From: an uncultured Lachnospiraceae bacterium | Lineage (GTDB): Bacteria > Bacillota > Clostridia > Lachnospirales > Lachnospiraceae | Assembly: GCA_910585215.1 (NCBI GenBank) | Contig: CAJUDQ010000020.1 | Span: 1 to 42,722, forward strand | Direction: 5' to 3' | Length of the DNA: 42,722 bases | Part shown: piece by piece, positions 17,868 to 26,539 of the stretch | Numbering within the stretch: the stretch's first letter is position 1 | Layout of the letters: each line of letters begins with the position of its first letter | Position numbers and translations under genes: made by a program | The notes under the pieces: model-generated | Database searches by the model: none | What the model saw: only the letters and a program-made list of their open reading frames with translations | Told to the model about the DNA's origin: nothing

Positions 17868-19190
17868 TTAAACCAGCTCACCTATTAAATCATAATCTGA
17901 AGCCCCTGTTATTTTCACCTTTACAAAATCGCCAGTCATCAAGGTTTCTCCTGTCTGAATAAACACGTATCCATCTATGCCGGGAGCATCCATATAGGTT
18001 CTTCCGATATATGCATTTTCATCTGCAACCATTCCTTCAATAACTGCAAGTAGTTCTTTTCCCACGTTTTCCTCTGACTTTTCAAAGGCAATCTCCTGCT
18101 GTAATTCCATAAGTTCACACTGTCTGTCCGCCTTCACTTCCGGTTCTATCTGCTGTTCAAAACCTGCGGCTGCAGTCCCCTCTTCCGGTGAATATACAAA
18201 TACACCAAGCCGTTCAAATTCCATCTCGTCCACAAACTGAGCCATTTCCTGAAACTCTTCTTCTGTCTCACCTGGAAAACCAGTAATAAGCGTGGTTCTG
18301 ATAATAATATCTGGAATTTGCTGCCGAAGCTTATGTACTATTTCCTTGATTTCCTGTTTGCTGGTACGTCGTCCCATTCTTTTCAATATCCGGTCATTGC
18401 AGTGCTGAATTGGCATATCAATATAATTGCAAATTTTTTTTTCCTCTTTGATAGTTTGAATCAACTCATCATAAATTTCTTCGGGATAACAGTATAAAAG
18501 TCGTATAAACTGGATTTCATTTATTTTACACAGCTTTTTTAAAAGCTTATGCAGAGATTTTTCCCCATAAATATCCATTCCATACATTGTTGTTTCCTGT
18601 GCAACCAGAATAAGCTCCTTTACCCCTTTTTTCGCTAGCTGCTCTGCCTGATGAATAAGCTTTTCCATAGGAACACTTCTGTATGTTCCTCTGATTTTTG
18701 GAATAATACAATACGTACAATGCTTATCGCAGCCCTCTGCAATTTTCAGATGTGCATAATATCCGCCCGTAGTAACAATTCTTTCTGTTTTTATATCAGG
18801 AAGCCGGTTTAAATCCCCAAACATCAATGGTTTCTCACCTTCAAGAGCCTGTTCCAACGCCTCGGCTATCGCATCAAAAGAAGAAGTTCCCAATATCGCA
18901 TCCACTTCGGGAATTTCTTTGTAAATTTCCTCCTGATACCTCTGTGCAAGACAGCCTGTTACCATTAACACTTTGCATTTAAAATGAATTTTACATTGAG
19001 CCATTTCAAGAATAGTATTAATGCTTTCTTCTTTTGCATCCTGAATAAAACAGCAGGAATTTATAATAATTATCTCTGCTTCCTGTTCGTCATCTGTAAA
19101 TTCATAGCCCCTGTTCTGCAAAATTCCCAGCATTTCCTCAGAATCGGCAAGATTTTTATCACAGCCTAAGGATATAAATAATAATTTCAC
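17868..19190 (-). CDS. rimO: Ribosomal protein uS12 methylthiotransferase RimO
   Basis: Radical-SAM enzyme that adds a methylthio group to an aspartate of ribosomal protein S12. The 440 aa protein has the N-terminal cluster cysteines C10, C46 and C80, the radical-SAM motif C154-x3-C158-x2-C161 (CDKHCTYC), and a C-terminal TRAM domain. The RGTYRS segment after the CxxxCxxC is RimO-type. The start is a GTG at 19190 encoding MKLLFISLGC, because GGAGG lies immediately upstream; the in-frame ATG at 19202 is itself part of that ribosome binding site and cannot be used with it. Confidence 0.95.
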   Translation of the reverse strand: MKLLFISLGCDKNLADSEEMLGILQNRGYEFTDDEQEAEIIIINSCCFIQDAKEESINTILEMAQCKIHFKCKVLMVTGCLAQRYQEEIYKEIPEVDAILGTSSFDAIAEALEQALEGEKPLMFGDLNRLPDIKTERIVTTGGYYAHLKIAEGCDKHCTYCIIPKIRGTYRSVPMEKLIHQAEQLAKKGVKELILVAQETTMYGMDIYGEKSLHKLLKKLCKINEIQFIRLLYCYPEEIYDELIQTIKEEKKICNYIDMPIQHCNDRILKRMGRRTSKQEIKEIVHKLRQQIPDIIIRTTLITGFPGETEEEFQEMAQFVDEMEFERLGVFVYSPEEGTAAAGFEQQIEPEVKADRQCELMELQQEIAFEKSEENVGKELLAVIEGMVADENAYIGRTYMDAPGIDGYVFIQTGETLMTGDFVKVKITGASDYDLIGELV

Positions 19191-19210
19191 AAAAACCTCC
19201 ATTTATGAAA

Positions 19211-19230
19211 GAAACCGCCTGTGCGGTTTC
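19211..19230 (-). terminator. Hairpin between rpoZ and rimO
   Basis: A perfect 8-bp stem (GAAACCGC with its complement) and a 4-base loop directly after rpoZ. On the minus strand it is followed only by TTTCAT, a poor U-tract, so termination is probably partial and may lower expression of rimO and pgsA relative to rpoZ. Confidence 0.5.
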
Positions 19231-19242
19231 CTGCATAATCTG

Positions 19243-19656
19243 TTATTCTTCTAAATCCGTTTCCTCTTTTAATACTGTTTGTTCCTTATCCAGTTCCGTT
19301 GTATCCGTTTCATCTTCTTCAAAAAGTTCATCACAGTTCTCTTTCCTGTTATTTGCACTTTCCATATCAGATATCTCTTCTGCTTCTTCTGAAACAGTAA
19401 CTTCCAGCTCTTCTTCTGCATCATCTTCGTTTAAAATTTTAATCTTTGCATTGTACAGCTCTTCTACAGCTACAGACAATGGCTTGATTTCTTTTCCCTT
19501 TGCCTTTACCAATGGTTCTTGACCACTAATTAACTGTCTTGCCCTTTTTGCCGTCGCAAGTACAATGGAATAACGACTTTGTACTACCGGCTGTTCTCCC
19601 GGCTCCACATCACTGTTTACCACTGCCATCAAATCTGTATAAGATGGATGTAACAT
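19243..19656 (-). CDS. rpoZ: RNA polymerase omega subunit with acidic tail
   Basis: Small subunit that helps assemble RNA polymerase. The first 65 residues carry the family features: MLHPSYTDLM, SRYSIVLATAKRARQL, and KPLSVAVEELYNAKI. Omega is usually 60-100 aa; this one is 137 aa because of a strongly acidic, low-complexity tail (residues about 76-137, dominated by Glu and Asp) of unknown role. GGAGA lies before the ATG. It starts 45 bp after yicC, with no guanylate kinase gene between. Confidence 0.92.
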   Translation of the reverse strand: MLHPSYTDLMAVVNSDVEPGEQPVVQSRYSIVLATAKRARQLISGQEPLVKAKGKEIKPLSVAVEELYNAKIKILNEDDAEEELEVTVSEEAEEISDMESANNRKENCDELFEEDETDTTELDKEQTVLKEETDLEE

Positions 19657-19701
19657 AGTTTTCTCCTTTCGAAAAGATTTCTCTTTTCTTAAATATTATT
19701 T

Positions 19702-20622
19702 TTATTCAATATTCTGAACCTGTTCTCTGATTTTTTCAATATTGGTTTTTAATTCAATACCATGATTTGTAATTTCCAGATTGTTTGCTTTTGAAAGAAT
19801 GGTGTTTGCTTCTCGGTTCATTTCCTGTGCAAGAAAATCCAGCTTTTTTCCATGATTTACAGAAAGAATCGCTGTATTTATTTTGCTGTTTATCCCGTCG
19901 TTTATTCCACTTTGCAGTTCTTCCTTCATTGCGGATATATGACTTTTCAGCCGTACAATTTCTTCATCTACACAAATTTTATCTGTATAAAGAACCAGTT
20001 CTGTAGCAATTCTTGCTTCATCAATCTGTGAATTTTCCAACAGCTCTCCGGTTTTATCCTTAAGCTTTTGTCGATATTCCTCCAATATTTGAGGAAATTT
20101 TTCCTCGATAAAAGCTACATGAACCATCATGCCTTCAAGCTTTTCTAGGATATCCTTCCCGAGATTTTCTCCTTCTCTCCTTCTGGATTCTACAAACAGC
20201 TCACATGCATGTTCCATGGTTTCTTCAAAAAATATCCGCAGTTCATCTTCATTTATTCGGGAATCTTCCATAGTCAATACTTCTGGAAATCTTGACAGTG
20301 AAGCTACGGTAATATCATTTTTCAGTCCCAGTTTTTCCATTTCTCTAAAACATCTCAAATATTCCTCTGCCAGAGCTTTATTGAATTTCAAGCTGATATT
20401 TGTACTGCCCATATCCTCATAGGAAACAAAAACATCGATTTTTCCTCTTGCTGCATATTTTTTCAATATATTTCTCAGATTATTTTCAAACATGCAAAAG
20501 CTTCTTGATAGCTTTATTGCTGCGTCAAAATATCTGTGATTCACTGATTTTATCTCTATCGTAAGTCTGCGGCCGTCTTCCGTTCGCTCATAACGCCCGA
20601 ATCCCGTCATGCTTTTTATCAT
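19702..20622 (-). CDS. YicC/YloC family endoribonuclease
   Basis: A member of the YicC family, shown in E. coli to be an endoribonuclease affecting small-RNA turnover. The 306 aa protein begins IKSMTGFGRYE, the family hallmark, continues with EIKSVNHRYFD and ends with the DUF1732 block (VDEEIVRLKSHI ... KKLDFLAQEMNREANTI). It is the first gene of the yicC-rpoZ-rimO-pgsA-pncC run. The nearest Shine-Dalgarno-like AAAGGA lies about 16 bases from the ATG, so initiation may be weak or use the inner ATG at residue 5. Confidence 0.94.
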   Translation of the reverse strand: MIKSMTGFGRYERTEDGRRLTIEIKSVNHRYFDAAIKLSRSFCMFENNLRNILKKYAARGKIDVFVSYEDMGSTNISLKFNKALAEEYLRCFREMEKLGLKNDITVASLSRFPEVLTMEDSRINEDELRIFFEETMEHACELFVESRRREGENLGKDILEKLEGMMVHVAFIEEKFPQILEEYRQKLKDKTGELLENSQIDEARIATELVLYTDKICVDEEIVRLKSHISAMKEELQSGINDGINSKINTAILSVNHGKKLDFLAQEMNREANTILSKANNLEITNHGIELKTNIEKIREQVQNIE

Positions 20623-20709
20623 AATGATTTATCGTAATGTCCTTTCTCAAAATCGTATTCTCTTATGTCTCACAACCAGCTCTTGGCTGACTGCCTTATA
20701 ACCGGAACT

Positions 20710-20738
20710 ATTATATACTAATTCTAGACATTAGTCAA
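20710..20738 (-). promoter_or_regulatory. Promoter of the yicC-rpoZ-rimO-pgsA operon
   Basis: Minus-strand TTGACT (20738-20733), 17-bp spacer, TATAAT (20715-20710). The spacer contains a small inverted repeat, ACTAAT (20717-20722) and ATTAGT (20730-20735), that could be an operator. The leader before yicC is about 80 nt. Confidence 0.75.
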
Positions 20739-20746
20739 CTATTCAG

Positions 20747-21202
20747 TCAAAAATCATAAACTACGTTACTTTTTGTAAATGCAAACGGAAGCAGTTCTTT
20801 TAATTTATGTATCCTGATACTGCTGTTTTCCATTTCTCTTGAACAGCATAGAATAATTTCAAAATTATCAAAAGAGCAAAATTCTGCCATTACCTGCCTG
20901 CATATCCCGCATGGATAACAGTACTCGCTGATTTCAATTTCTCCATTCTCCAAAGCCTTTCCTCCCACTATGGCAATGGCCTGAAACATGTTCTGTCCTT
21001 CACTTATCGCTCGAAAAAATGCAGTCCGTTCTGCACAGTTTCCTGCCGGATAAGAAGCGTTTTCGATATTACTGCCAAGATATACAGTTCCATCCTCTGC
21101 AAGAAGTGCAGCCCCTACTCGAAATCCAGAATAGGGGGCATAAGAAAATTGTGTCTGTTTCCATGCGGTTTTTAATAAATCTTTATATTCCCAATCTTTC
21201 AT
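20747..21202 (-). CDS. cdd: Cytidine deaminase
   Basis: Zinc enzyme that deaminates cytidine and deoxycytidine in pyrimidine salvage. The 151 aa protein has the catalytic zinc motif C56-A-E58 (in GNCAERTAFF) and P97-C98-G-I-C101, and the substrate block YSGFRVGAAL with GSNIENASYP. I use the ATG at 21202 with GGGAG upstream rather than an ATG 27 bp earlier. It is 65 bp after ligA and closes the rluF-ligA-cdd run. Tail residues after 110 diverge from well-known examples but contain no break. Confidence 0.95.
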   Translation of the reverse strand: MKDWEYKDLLKTAWKQTQFSYAPYSGFRVGAALLAEDGTVYLGSNIENASYPAGNCAERTAFFRAISEGQNMFQAIAIVGGKALENGEIEISEYCYPCGICRQVMAEFCSFDNFEIILCCSREMENSSIRIHKLKELLPFAFTKSNVVYDF

Positions 21203-21267
21203 AAATTCTCCCTTTTGTGTCTTATGCAAGGTAAATCTTCTGTCCCAGTCCTTGTTCTCAAATCTTA

Positions 21268-23226
21268 TTAATCAGTTGCAAGTTTCAAAAAATCCTCCTC
21301 AGATAAAATCGGAATTTCCAGCTCTCTTGCCTTTTTATTTTTTGAGGAATTTGAAGTCACATCATTGTTAATCAGATAATCTGTTTTTGAAGTCACAGAA
21401 CCTGTGACTTTTCCACCCTTGCTTTCAATCAAAGCCTTTAATTCATTTCTGTTTGCAAAGTGCTCTACAGAGCCTGTAATAACAAATACTTTTCCGGCAA
21501 TCTGTGAATCTGTATCTATTTTTTCCGGTTCTGCAATTTTCAGCTCCTTTAAAAGTTCGTTGAGATTTTTCTGATTTTTTTCATTGTGAAAATAATCAAT
21601 ATAGGCATCTGCAATTACCTCTCCTATCCCTTCAATGATAATTAAATCCTCTTTTGTGGCATGAATAACTTTTTCAATATCATAATCAAAAGCTCTACAT
21701 ATCATCTTTGCATTGGAAAGTCCGATATTCGGGATTCCCAGTGCATAAATAAGCGCATGAAGCTCTGTATTTCTTGCATGATTGACAGAATCCTGAAGAT
21801 GATGATAGGACCTTCTGCCAAAACCGTACATATTAACAATTTCCTCTTCATAACGTTCCAACCTGAAAATATCTGCATAACTGTGAATAAATCCTCTGTC
21901 AATCAGCTTTTCCAGCGTTTCTTCCGATAATCCGTCAATATTCAGGGCATCTCTGGAGACAAATAAAGTAAATTTCTTGATTTTTTTCGCTACACACTCA
22001 GGATTTGTACAATAAAGAGATTTTACATCATTGATTTGCCGTATTTCTGTCGCCTCTCCACATGCCGGACACTTATCAGGAATTATCAGCTGATTGCTTC
22101 TCGTGTGATTTTCTGCAATCTGTGGAATAATCATATTTGCTTTATATATCTCAATCTCATCACCAATTCCAAGCTCCAACCCTTCTACAATGCTGATATT
22201 ATGCACACTTGCTCTTGATACGGTAGTTCCTTCAAGCTCCACCGGTTCAAAAATTGCAACCGGATTGATAAGACCTGTTCTTGACGGACTCCATTCCATT
22301 TCAAGCAGCGTGGTTTTTGCTGTTTCATCCGCCCATTTAAAAGCAATACCGTTTCTTGGAAACTTGGAAGTACTTCCAAGAGAACGCCCATATTCCAAAT
22401 CATCAAAAATTAATACAAGCCCGTCCGACGGTATGTCAAAATGTTCAATTTTTTCAGCAAACCGTGCCACAGCTGTTTCCACAGTCTCACCTGTAACAGC
22501 CTGATATTCCACTACCGAAAATCCCAGAGAGGTAAGAAACTCAAACTGTTTTTCCATTGAATTTTCAAAATCCTCATTCTCTGCTTTCACAAGTGTAAAA
22601 GCAAAAAAATTTACATTTCTCTCCGAGGTAATTTTATTATTTAACTGTCTTACCGAACCGCTGCATAGATTTCTTGGATTCTTATACCTTGCACCGACAT
22701 CTTCAATCGTCTGATTAATTTTTTCGAAATCAGAATATTTGATGACTGCCTCACCCCGAAGAATCAGTTCTCCCTGAAAAGGAATACTGACAGGAATATT
22801 TTTAAACACCCTTGCATTATTTGTAATTACCTCTCCAACCTGTCCGTTGCCTCTGGTTACAGCCTTTACAAGCTTTCCTTCCTTATAGGTCAATACTACC
22901 GTAAGTCCGTCCAGCTTCCATGATAAAATTCCTTTCCTGTCTCCAAGAAAATCAACAAGTCCTTGTATCGATTTTGTCTTATCCAGTGAAAGCATGGGCG
23001 ACTCATGAGTTTCCTTTGGCAGCTCGCTCACAACTTCATACCCTACATTTATGGTAGGGCTGTCTCCATATACCATTCCGGTTTCCTTTTCCAAAGCTCC
23101 AAGTTCATCATAAAGCCTGTCATATTCCAGATTGCTCATAATTTCGCAGCTTTCCTGATAATATGCTCTGCCTGCCTGATTCAGCAAATCAATCAATTCT
23201 CTGATTCGTGTTAATTTTTCGTCCAT
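21268..23226 (-). CDS. ligA: NAD-dependent DNA ligase
   Basis: Seals nicks in replication and repair using NAD. The 652 aa protein shows the adenylated lysine K104 in SWKLDGL, the OB fold, a four-cysteine zinc finger (CPACG ... CTNPEC) at about residues 385-410, helix-hairpin-helix repeats, and a C-terminal BRCT domain from about 575 (GKVFVITGSVEHFANRNELKALIESKGGKV region). Length is close to the normal 660-670. It is 27 bp after rluF. No pcrA or gatCAB neighbours are present, as would be common in Bacilli. Confidence 0.97.
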   Translation of the reverse strand: MDEKLTRIRELIDLLNQAGRAYYQESCEIMSNLEYDRLYDELGALEKETGMVYGDSPTINVGYEVVSELPKETHESPMLSLDKTKSIQGLVDFLGDRKGILSWKLDGLTVVLTYKEGKLVKAVTRGNGQVGEVITNNARVFKNIPVSIPFQGELILRGEAVIKYSDFEKINQTIEDVGARYKNPRNLCSGSVRQLNNKITSERNVNFFAFTLVKAENEDFENSMEKQFEFLTSLGFSVVEYQAVTGETVETAVARFAEKIEHFDIPSDGLVLIFDDLEYGRSLGSTSKFPRNGIAFKWADETAKTTLLEMEWSPSRTGLINPVAIFEPVELEGTTVSRASVHNISIVEGLELGIGDEIEIYKANMIIPQIAENHTRSNQLIIPDKCPACGEATEIRQINDVKSLYCTNPECVAKKIKKFTLFVSRDALNIDGLSEETLEKLIDRGFIHSYADIFRLERYEEEIVNMYGFGRRSYHHLQDSVNHARNTELHALIYALGIPNIGLSNAKMICRAFDYDIEKVIHATKEDLIIIEGIGEVIADAYIDYFHNEKNQKNLNELLKELKIAEPEKIDTDSQIAGKVFVITGSVEHFANRNELKALIESKGGKVTGSVTSKTDYLINNDVTSNSSKNKKARELEIPILSEEDFLKLATD

Positions 23227-23253
23227 CTTTTTTTCCTTTCCATTTATTCTCCA

Positions 23254-24078
23254 TTATTTTAATAATTCTTCTATCTCCTCTCTGGTAATTTCTCTATATT
23301 CTCCTGATTTCAAATTCCCTAAATGGATATTCATAATTCGTATTCTTTTTAAAGTAATCACCTTTACGCCACATACTTCACACATTCTGCGAATCTGACG
23401 GTTTAATCCCTGTGTGATTGTAATTCGAAAAGAACAGTCGCTTGTTTTTATCACCTTGCATTTTCTTGTTACTGCTTCAAAAACTACCTGACGTATCCCG
23501 TTTTTCTTTTCCACCTTGCTAATTTTTACACCATCTGACATTTTCTTTATAAATGTATTATTTATTTTTCTGTCAACTGTTACCTCATATTCTTTTTCAT
23601 GATAATTCGAAGCCTTCAAAATTTTATTCACTATCGCTCCGTGATTGGTCATTAAAATCAATCCCTCAGAATCTTTATCCAGCCGGCCAATTGGATAAAT
23701 ACGTTTTTTATATCCAATATAATCAACAATATTATTTTTAACTTTTGAATTTGTAGTACACTCTATTCCTCTTGGCTTATGAAAAGCCAGTAAAATAAAT
23801 TCGTCTTCTGTTTTTACAGGCTTTCCCTCACAGAGAATCTCCCAGCTACAGTCAATCTTCATGCCAGTCATGGCTGTTTTTCCATTTACCACTACCTTTC
23901 CTTCTTCAATCAACCTGTCTGCCTGCCGTCTGGAACAAACACCGGCATCGCTTAAATATTTATTTAAGCGAATCTGATTCGTGCAGTTATATTCCGGTAC
24001 AATTTCTTTTTTTACTGCCATAGTATTTTCCTGTTTCATATTTTTTGTCCCACTGTTCTCTTTTTCTACATTTTTCAC
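23254..24078 (-). CDS. rluF: RluF-like 23S rRNA pseudouridine synthase
   Basis: RsuA/RluB/E/F-family pseudouridine synthase; the RluF group modifies 23S rRNA U2604. A basic, low-complexity N-terminus of about 30 aa precedes an S4 RNA-binding domain (about 36-85, RLNKYLSDAGVCSRRQADRLI) and the catalytic domain with Asp134 in GRLDKDSEGL, then GLNRQIRRMCE near the C-terminus. The 274 aa size fits. The start is a GTG at 24078 with GGAGAG six bases upstream; a later ATG could also serve. Own promoter upstream. RluF versus RluE or RluB assignment is by overall resemblance. Confidence 0.88.
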   Translation of the reverse strand: MKNVEKENSGTKNMKQENTMAVKKEIVPEYNCTNQIRLNKYLSDAGVCSRRQADRLIEEGKVVVNGKTAMTGMKIDCSWEILCEGKPVKTEDEFILLAFHKPRGIECTTNSKVKNNIVDYIGYKKRIYPIGRLDKDSEGLILMTNHGAIVNKILKASNYHEKEYEVTVDRKINNTFIKKMSDGVKISKVEKKNGIRQVVFEAVTRKCKVIKTSDCSFRITITQGLNRQIRRMCEVCGVKVITLKRIRIMNIHLGNLKSGEYREITREEIEELLK

Positions 24079-24128
24079 TTCTGACTCTCCATTTGGTTTT
24101 GGTTAAAAAATCCTACCATTGTACAAGT

Positions 24129-24158
24129 ATTATATCATAGAAACCTGTGTTCTGTAAA
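24129..24158 (-). promoter_or_regulatory. Promoter of rluF-ligA-cdd
   Basis: Minus-strand TTTACA (24158-24153), 18-bp spacer, TATAAT (24134-24129), located between metG and rluF. Confidence 0.65.
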
Positions 24159-24194
24159 CTGCAAAAAAAGCGGAAAAGCACTGTAACATAAATA

Positions 24195-25772
24195 TTATTT
24201 TTCAAGCCTTTCAAACAAAATTTCTATTTCCGGCAGCACATATCCTGCCGGCACACTTTGTCTTTCCCATTTTTCTGACAGTCCCAGCCATTCACATACT
24301 CTTTTAGAAGAAAATGGCAGAAATGGATAAAGAATCACCGCTAAGCCTGCGCTTATCTGGACACATTGGAAAAGTGTATTTTCGCATTTCTTTTTATCAG
24401 TATTTCTTGTAATCCATGGCTGTTCGGAATCAAAATACTTATTAGCAAACCGCACAAGCTCAAATATCCTGCCGACAGCTTCCCGAAAATGTCCCGTTTC
24501 AATCCGTTCTCCTGTTTCTTTAAAAAGCTTATCTATTTTTTCCTCAATTTCTCTTTCTATCTTTCCCTCAGGCACAGCTCCTCCCAGATATTTTTTTATA
24601 AACGCAAGCGATCGGTGGACAAAATTTCCATATGCTCCAACTAATTCGCTGTTATGGCTGGTTTTAAATTCTTTTATTGAAAAATCTGCATCTTTCTTTT
24701 CTGGTCCGTTTGCCAGCAGATAATACCGAAGAGAATCTGGCTGATACTTAGTTATAATATCTTTTACCCAGATTGCGTGATTTTGGCTGGTGGAAATTTT
24801 TCTTCCCTCCAACGTCAAATGTTCGCTGGAAACTATCTCATCCGGCAGATGCCAGCCTTCTCCATTCGCAATCAAAAGTGCCGGCAGAATAATGGTATGA
24901 AATGGAATATTATCTTTTCCATGTACATAATAATGTTTTGCCTCTTTTCCCCATAAACGCGAAAATTCCTCTCCTGCTGCCTCTTTACTGGCTGACAAAT
25001 AACCAAGAACATTTTCTGTCCAGATATAAATGGTTTTATTTTCATATCCTTCTTTTGGAACCTTAATTCCCCAGTCCAAATCTCTTGTCAATGCTCTGTC
25101 TTTTAATCCCTCGCCGATATATTTTTCAGAAAAAGCAATTGCATTTTTCTTCCAGTGAGAATGAGCATTTATAAAAGATTTTATCCGTGGTTCCAACTTT
25201 GAAAGAGAAATATATAGATGTTTCGAAGTTTGAAAGGAAACCGGCTGATGACAGACTGCACATTCCGGCTCTAGCAGACTTTCCGGTTCCAGTACAGTAC
25301 CGCAGCAGTTGCATTGGTCTCCCCTTGTCGCTTCTTTGCAGACCGGACACAGCCCTGTTACATATCTGTCTGCAAGAAAATTTTCACAATGCCCGCAATA
25401 CGCTCTTGGAGCTTCTTTCTCATAAATATAGGAACTGTGATAGAGCTTTTTGTGAAATTCTGTCACAAACTCTTTATGATGCTGCGAAGAAGTTTTTGTA
25501 TAAAAATCATAACTAAATCCCAGTTTTTTAAAACACTCTTTAAATTCTTCATGATAAGCATCGCTGATTTCCTGCGGAGATTTCTTTTCCTGCTTTGCGC
25601 GTATTGATACAGGCGTTCCATGACAGTCACTTCCCGATACAAAAAATACCTTATCCCCCTTTGCCCTGTGATATCTTGCAATGACATCGGCAGGCAGAAG
25701 TCCCGCCAGATGTCCGATATGCAGCGAACCATTTGCATATACCCATGCGCTTCCTACTAAAATATAATTCAT
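24195..25772 (-). CDS. metG: Methionyl-tRNA synthetase, short form
   Basis: Charges tRNA-Met. The 525 aa protein has the class I HIGH motif (H18-H21) and eight zinc-ligand cysteines (126, 129, 142, 145, 154, 157, 171, 174) in two knuckles. The second signature is KISTS at 325-329, in place of KMSKS, with Thr where the second Lys normally stands. The C-terminal tRNA-binding (EMAP-like) domain of the ~650 aa Bacillus enzyme is missing. This could be an alternative or accessory MetRS; I cannot see whether another copy exists. It is controlled by a Met T-box leader. GAGG lies nine bases before the ATG. Confidence 0.93.
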   Translation of the reverse strand: MNYILVGSAWVYANGSLHIGHLAGLLPADVIARYHRAKGDKVFFVSGSDCHGTPVSIRAKQEKKSPQEISDAYHEEFKECFKKLGFSYDFYTKTSSQHHKEFVTEFHKKLYHSSYIYEKEAPRAYCGHCENFLADRYVTGLCPVCKEATRGDQCNCCGTVLEPESLLEPECAVCHQPVSFQTSKHLYISLSKLEPRIKSFINAHSHWKKNAIAFSEKYIGEGLKDRALTRDLDWGIKVPKEGYENKTIYIWTENVLGYLSASKEAAGEEFSRLWGKEAKHYYVHGKDNIPFHTIILPALLIANGEGWHLPDEIVSSEHLTLEGRKISTSQNHAIWVKDIITKYQPDSLRYYLLANGPEKKDADFSIKEFKTSHNSELVGAYGNFVHRSLAFIKKYLGGAVPEGKIEREIEEKIDKLFKETGERIETGHFREAVGRIFELVRFANKYFDSEQPWITRNTDKKKCENTLFQCVQISAGLAVILYPFLPFSSKRVCEWLGLSEKWERQSVPAGYVLPEIEILFERLEK

Positions 25773-25810
25773 AAAAATACCTCATTTCTTAATTTGGTGT
25801 GATAATTAAC

Positions 25811-25846
25811 ACAGTCAGTCAAAGATTCTTTGCAAAGACTGACTGT
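25811..25846 (-). repeat. Extra hairpin between T-box terminator and metG
   Basis: A perfect 10-bp inverted repeat, ACAGTCAGTC (25811-25820) and its complement (25837-25846), with a 16-base loop. It lies after the T-box terminator and 38 bp before the metG start. Role unknown; it could stabilise the processed mRNA. Confidence 0.55.
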
Positions 25847-25864
25847 ATTCCTTGTTTCTGGTTT

Positions 25865-26215
25865 CAAAAAAATAAATAAAAAAGCCCTCCTCTCCGAAAA
25901 ATTTCTTTTTCGGGGACGAGAGCATAAGACTTCGTGTTACCACCCCAAATTTACCTGTATTTCACAATACAGGCCTTATCAGCTACGGATGAGAAATGAT
26001 TCATCGATAGCCTGTCACTATAACGGGTGAACCCGTCGCAGCCTAAACATCTTATATTATGCATCGGTGCGCAGCTCCGAGACCATATTCAACCGCCATT
26101 GACTTTTCCCAATCTCACCAGCATGGGTTCTCTGTACAAGCGCCGGCGGTCTACTCTTTCTCTTCATCGCCTTTATCTGATTCAGTTTTATAAAAAATTT
26201 AATAAGATTAAATTT
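25865..26215 (-). ncRNA. T-box leader, methionine specific
   Basis: Tandem decision element upstream of metG, read on the minus strand. The conserved core GGTGGTAACACG is at 25944-25933; its UGGU would pair with the ACCA end of tRNA-Met. The terminator is GCTCTCGTCCCCGAAAAA pairing with TTTTTCGGAGAGGAG (25924-25887) and then a long T-run (25882-25865). A stem III-like hairpin is at 25973-25954. In stem I the specifier loop reads GAAT-ATG-G, giving the Met codon ATG at 26086-26084. Uncharged tRNA-Met would favour the antiterminator and raise metG expression. Confidence 0.9.
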
Positions 26216-26221
26216 CACACT

Positions 26222-26250
26222 ATTATAATATGCATAATCTATTTTGTCAA
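26222..26250 (-). promoter_or_regulatory. Promoter of the metG T-box transcript
   Basis: Minus-strand TTGACA (26250-26245), 17-bp spacer, TATAAT (26227-26222). It abuts the stop codon of the small Cys-rich gene, so start near 26215 gives a leader of about 440 nt. Confidence 0.85.
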
Positions 26251-26257
26251 TTCACAT

Positions 26258-26512
26258 TTACCACTTTTTCTTTACATCCGGACAGCAATTCTTTTTTAAA
26301 AGCGCTCTCAGTTCCACAAAGCAGCCGCATTTTCCACACATGCCGTTCAGCAGATATTCACAGCTCTGACAAATATTCAGGCGCCGTTCATATTCCTCTT
26401 CTTCCACTTTTAAATCATCATTTAAATGTGCAATATATTTTTGTAAATCAACAAAATACTCACTTTCTTCCATATCTCTCAGAAGACATTTCTTACAGTA
26501 AACCTTCTCCAT
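26258..26512 (-). CDS. Small cysteine-rich protein (probable DUF6171)
   Basis: An 84 aa protein with nine cysteines: C6-x2-C9 near the start, C48-x2-C51, C59-x2-C62-x-C64 and C76-C77, around an acidic helical middle. The paired CxxC motifs suggest one or two zinc sites. It resembles a conserved clostridial family that I recall as DUF6171, but I cannot check this. The ATG is 27 bp after the arabinofuranosidase stop, so it is probably co-transcribed with it, and it ends at the promoter of the metG leader. No signal peptide. Function unknown. Confidence 0.7.
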   Translation of the reverse strand: MEKVYCKKCLLRDMEESEYFVDLQKYIAHLNDDLKVEEEEYERRLNICQSCEYLLNGMCGKCGCFVELRALLKKNCCPDVKKKW

Positions 26513-26539
26513 TGTCTTACCCGACTGCCTGTTCCATTC

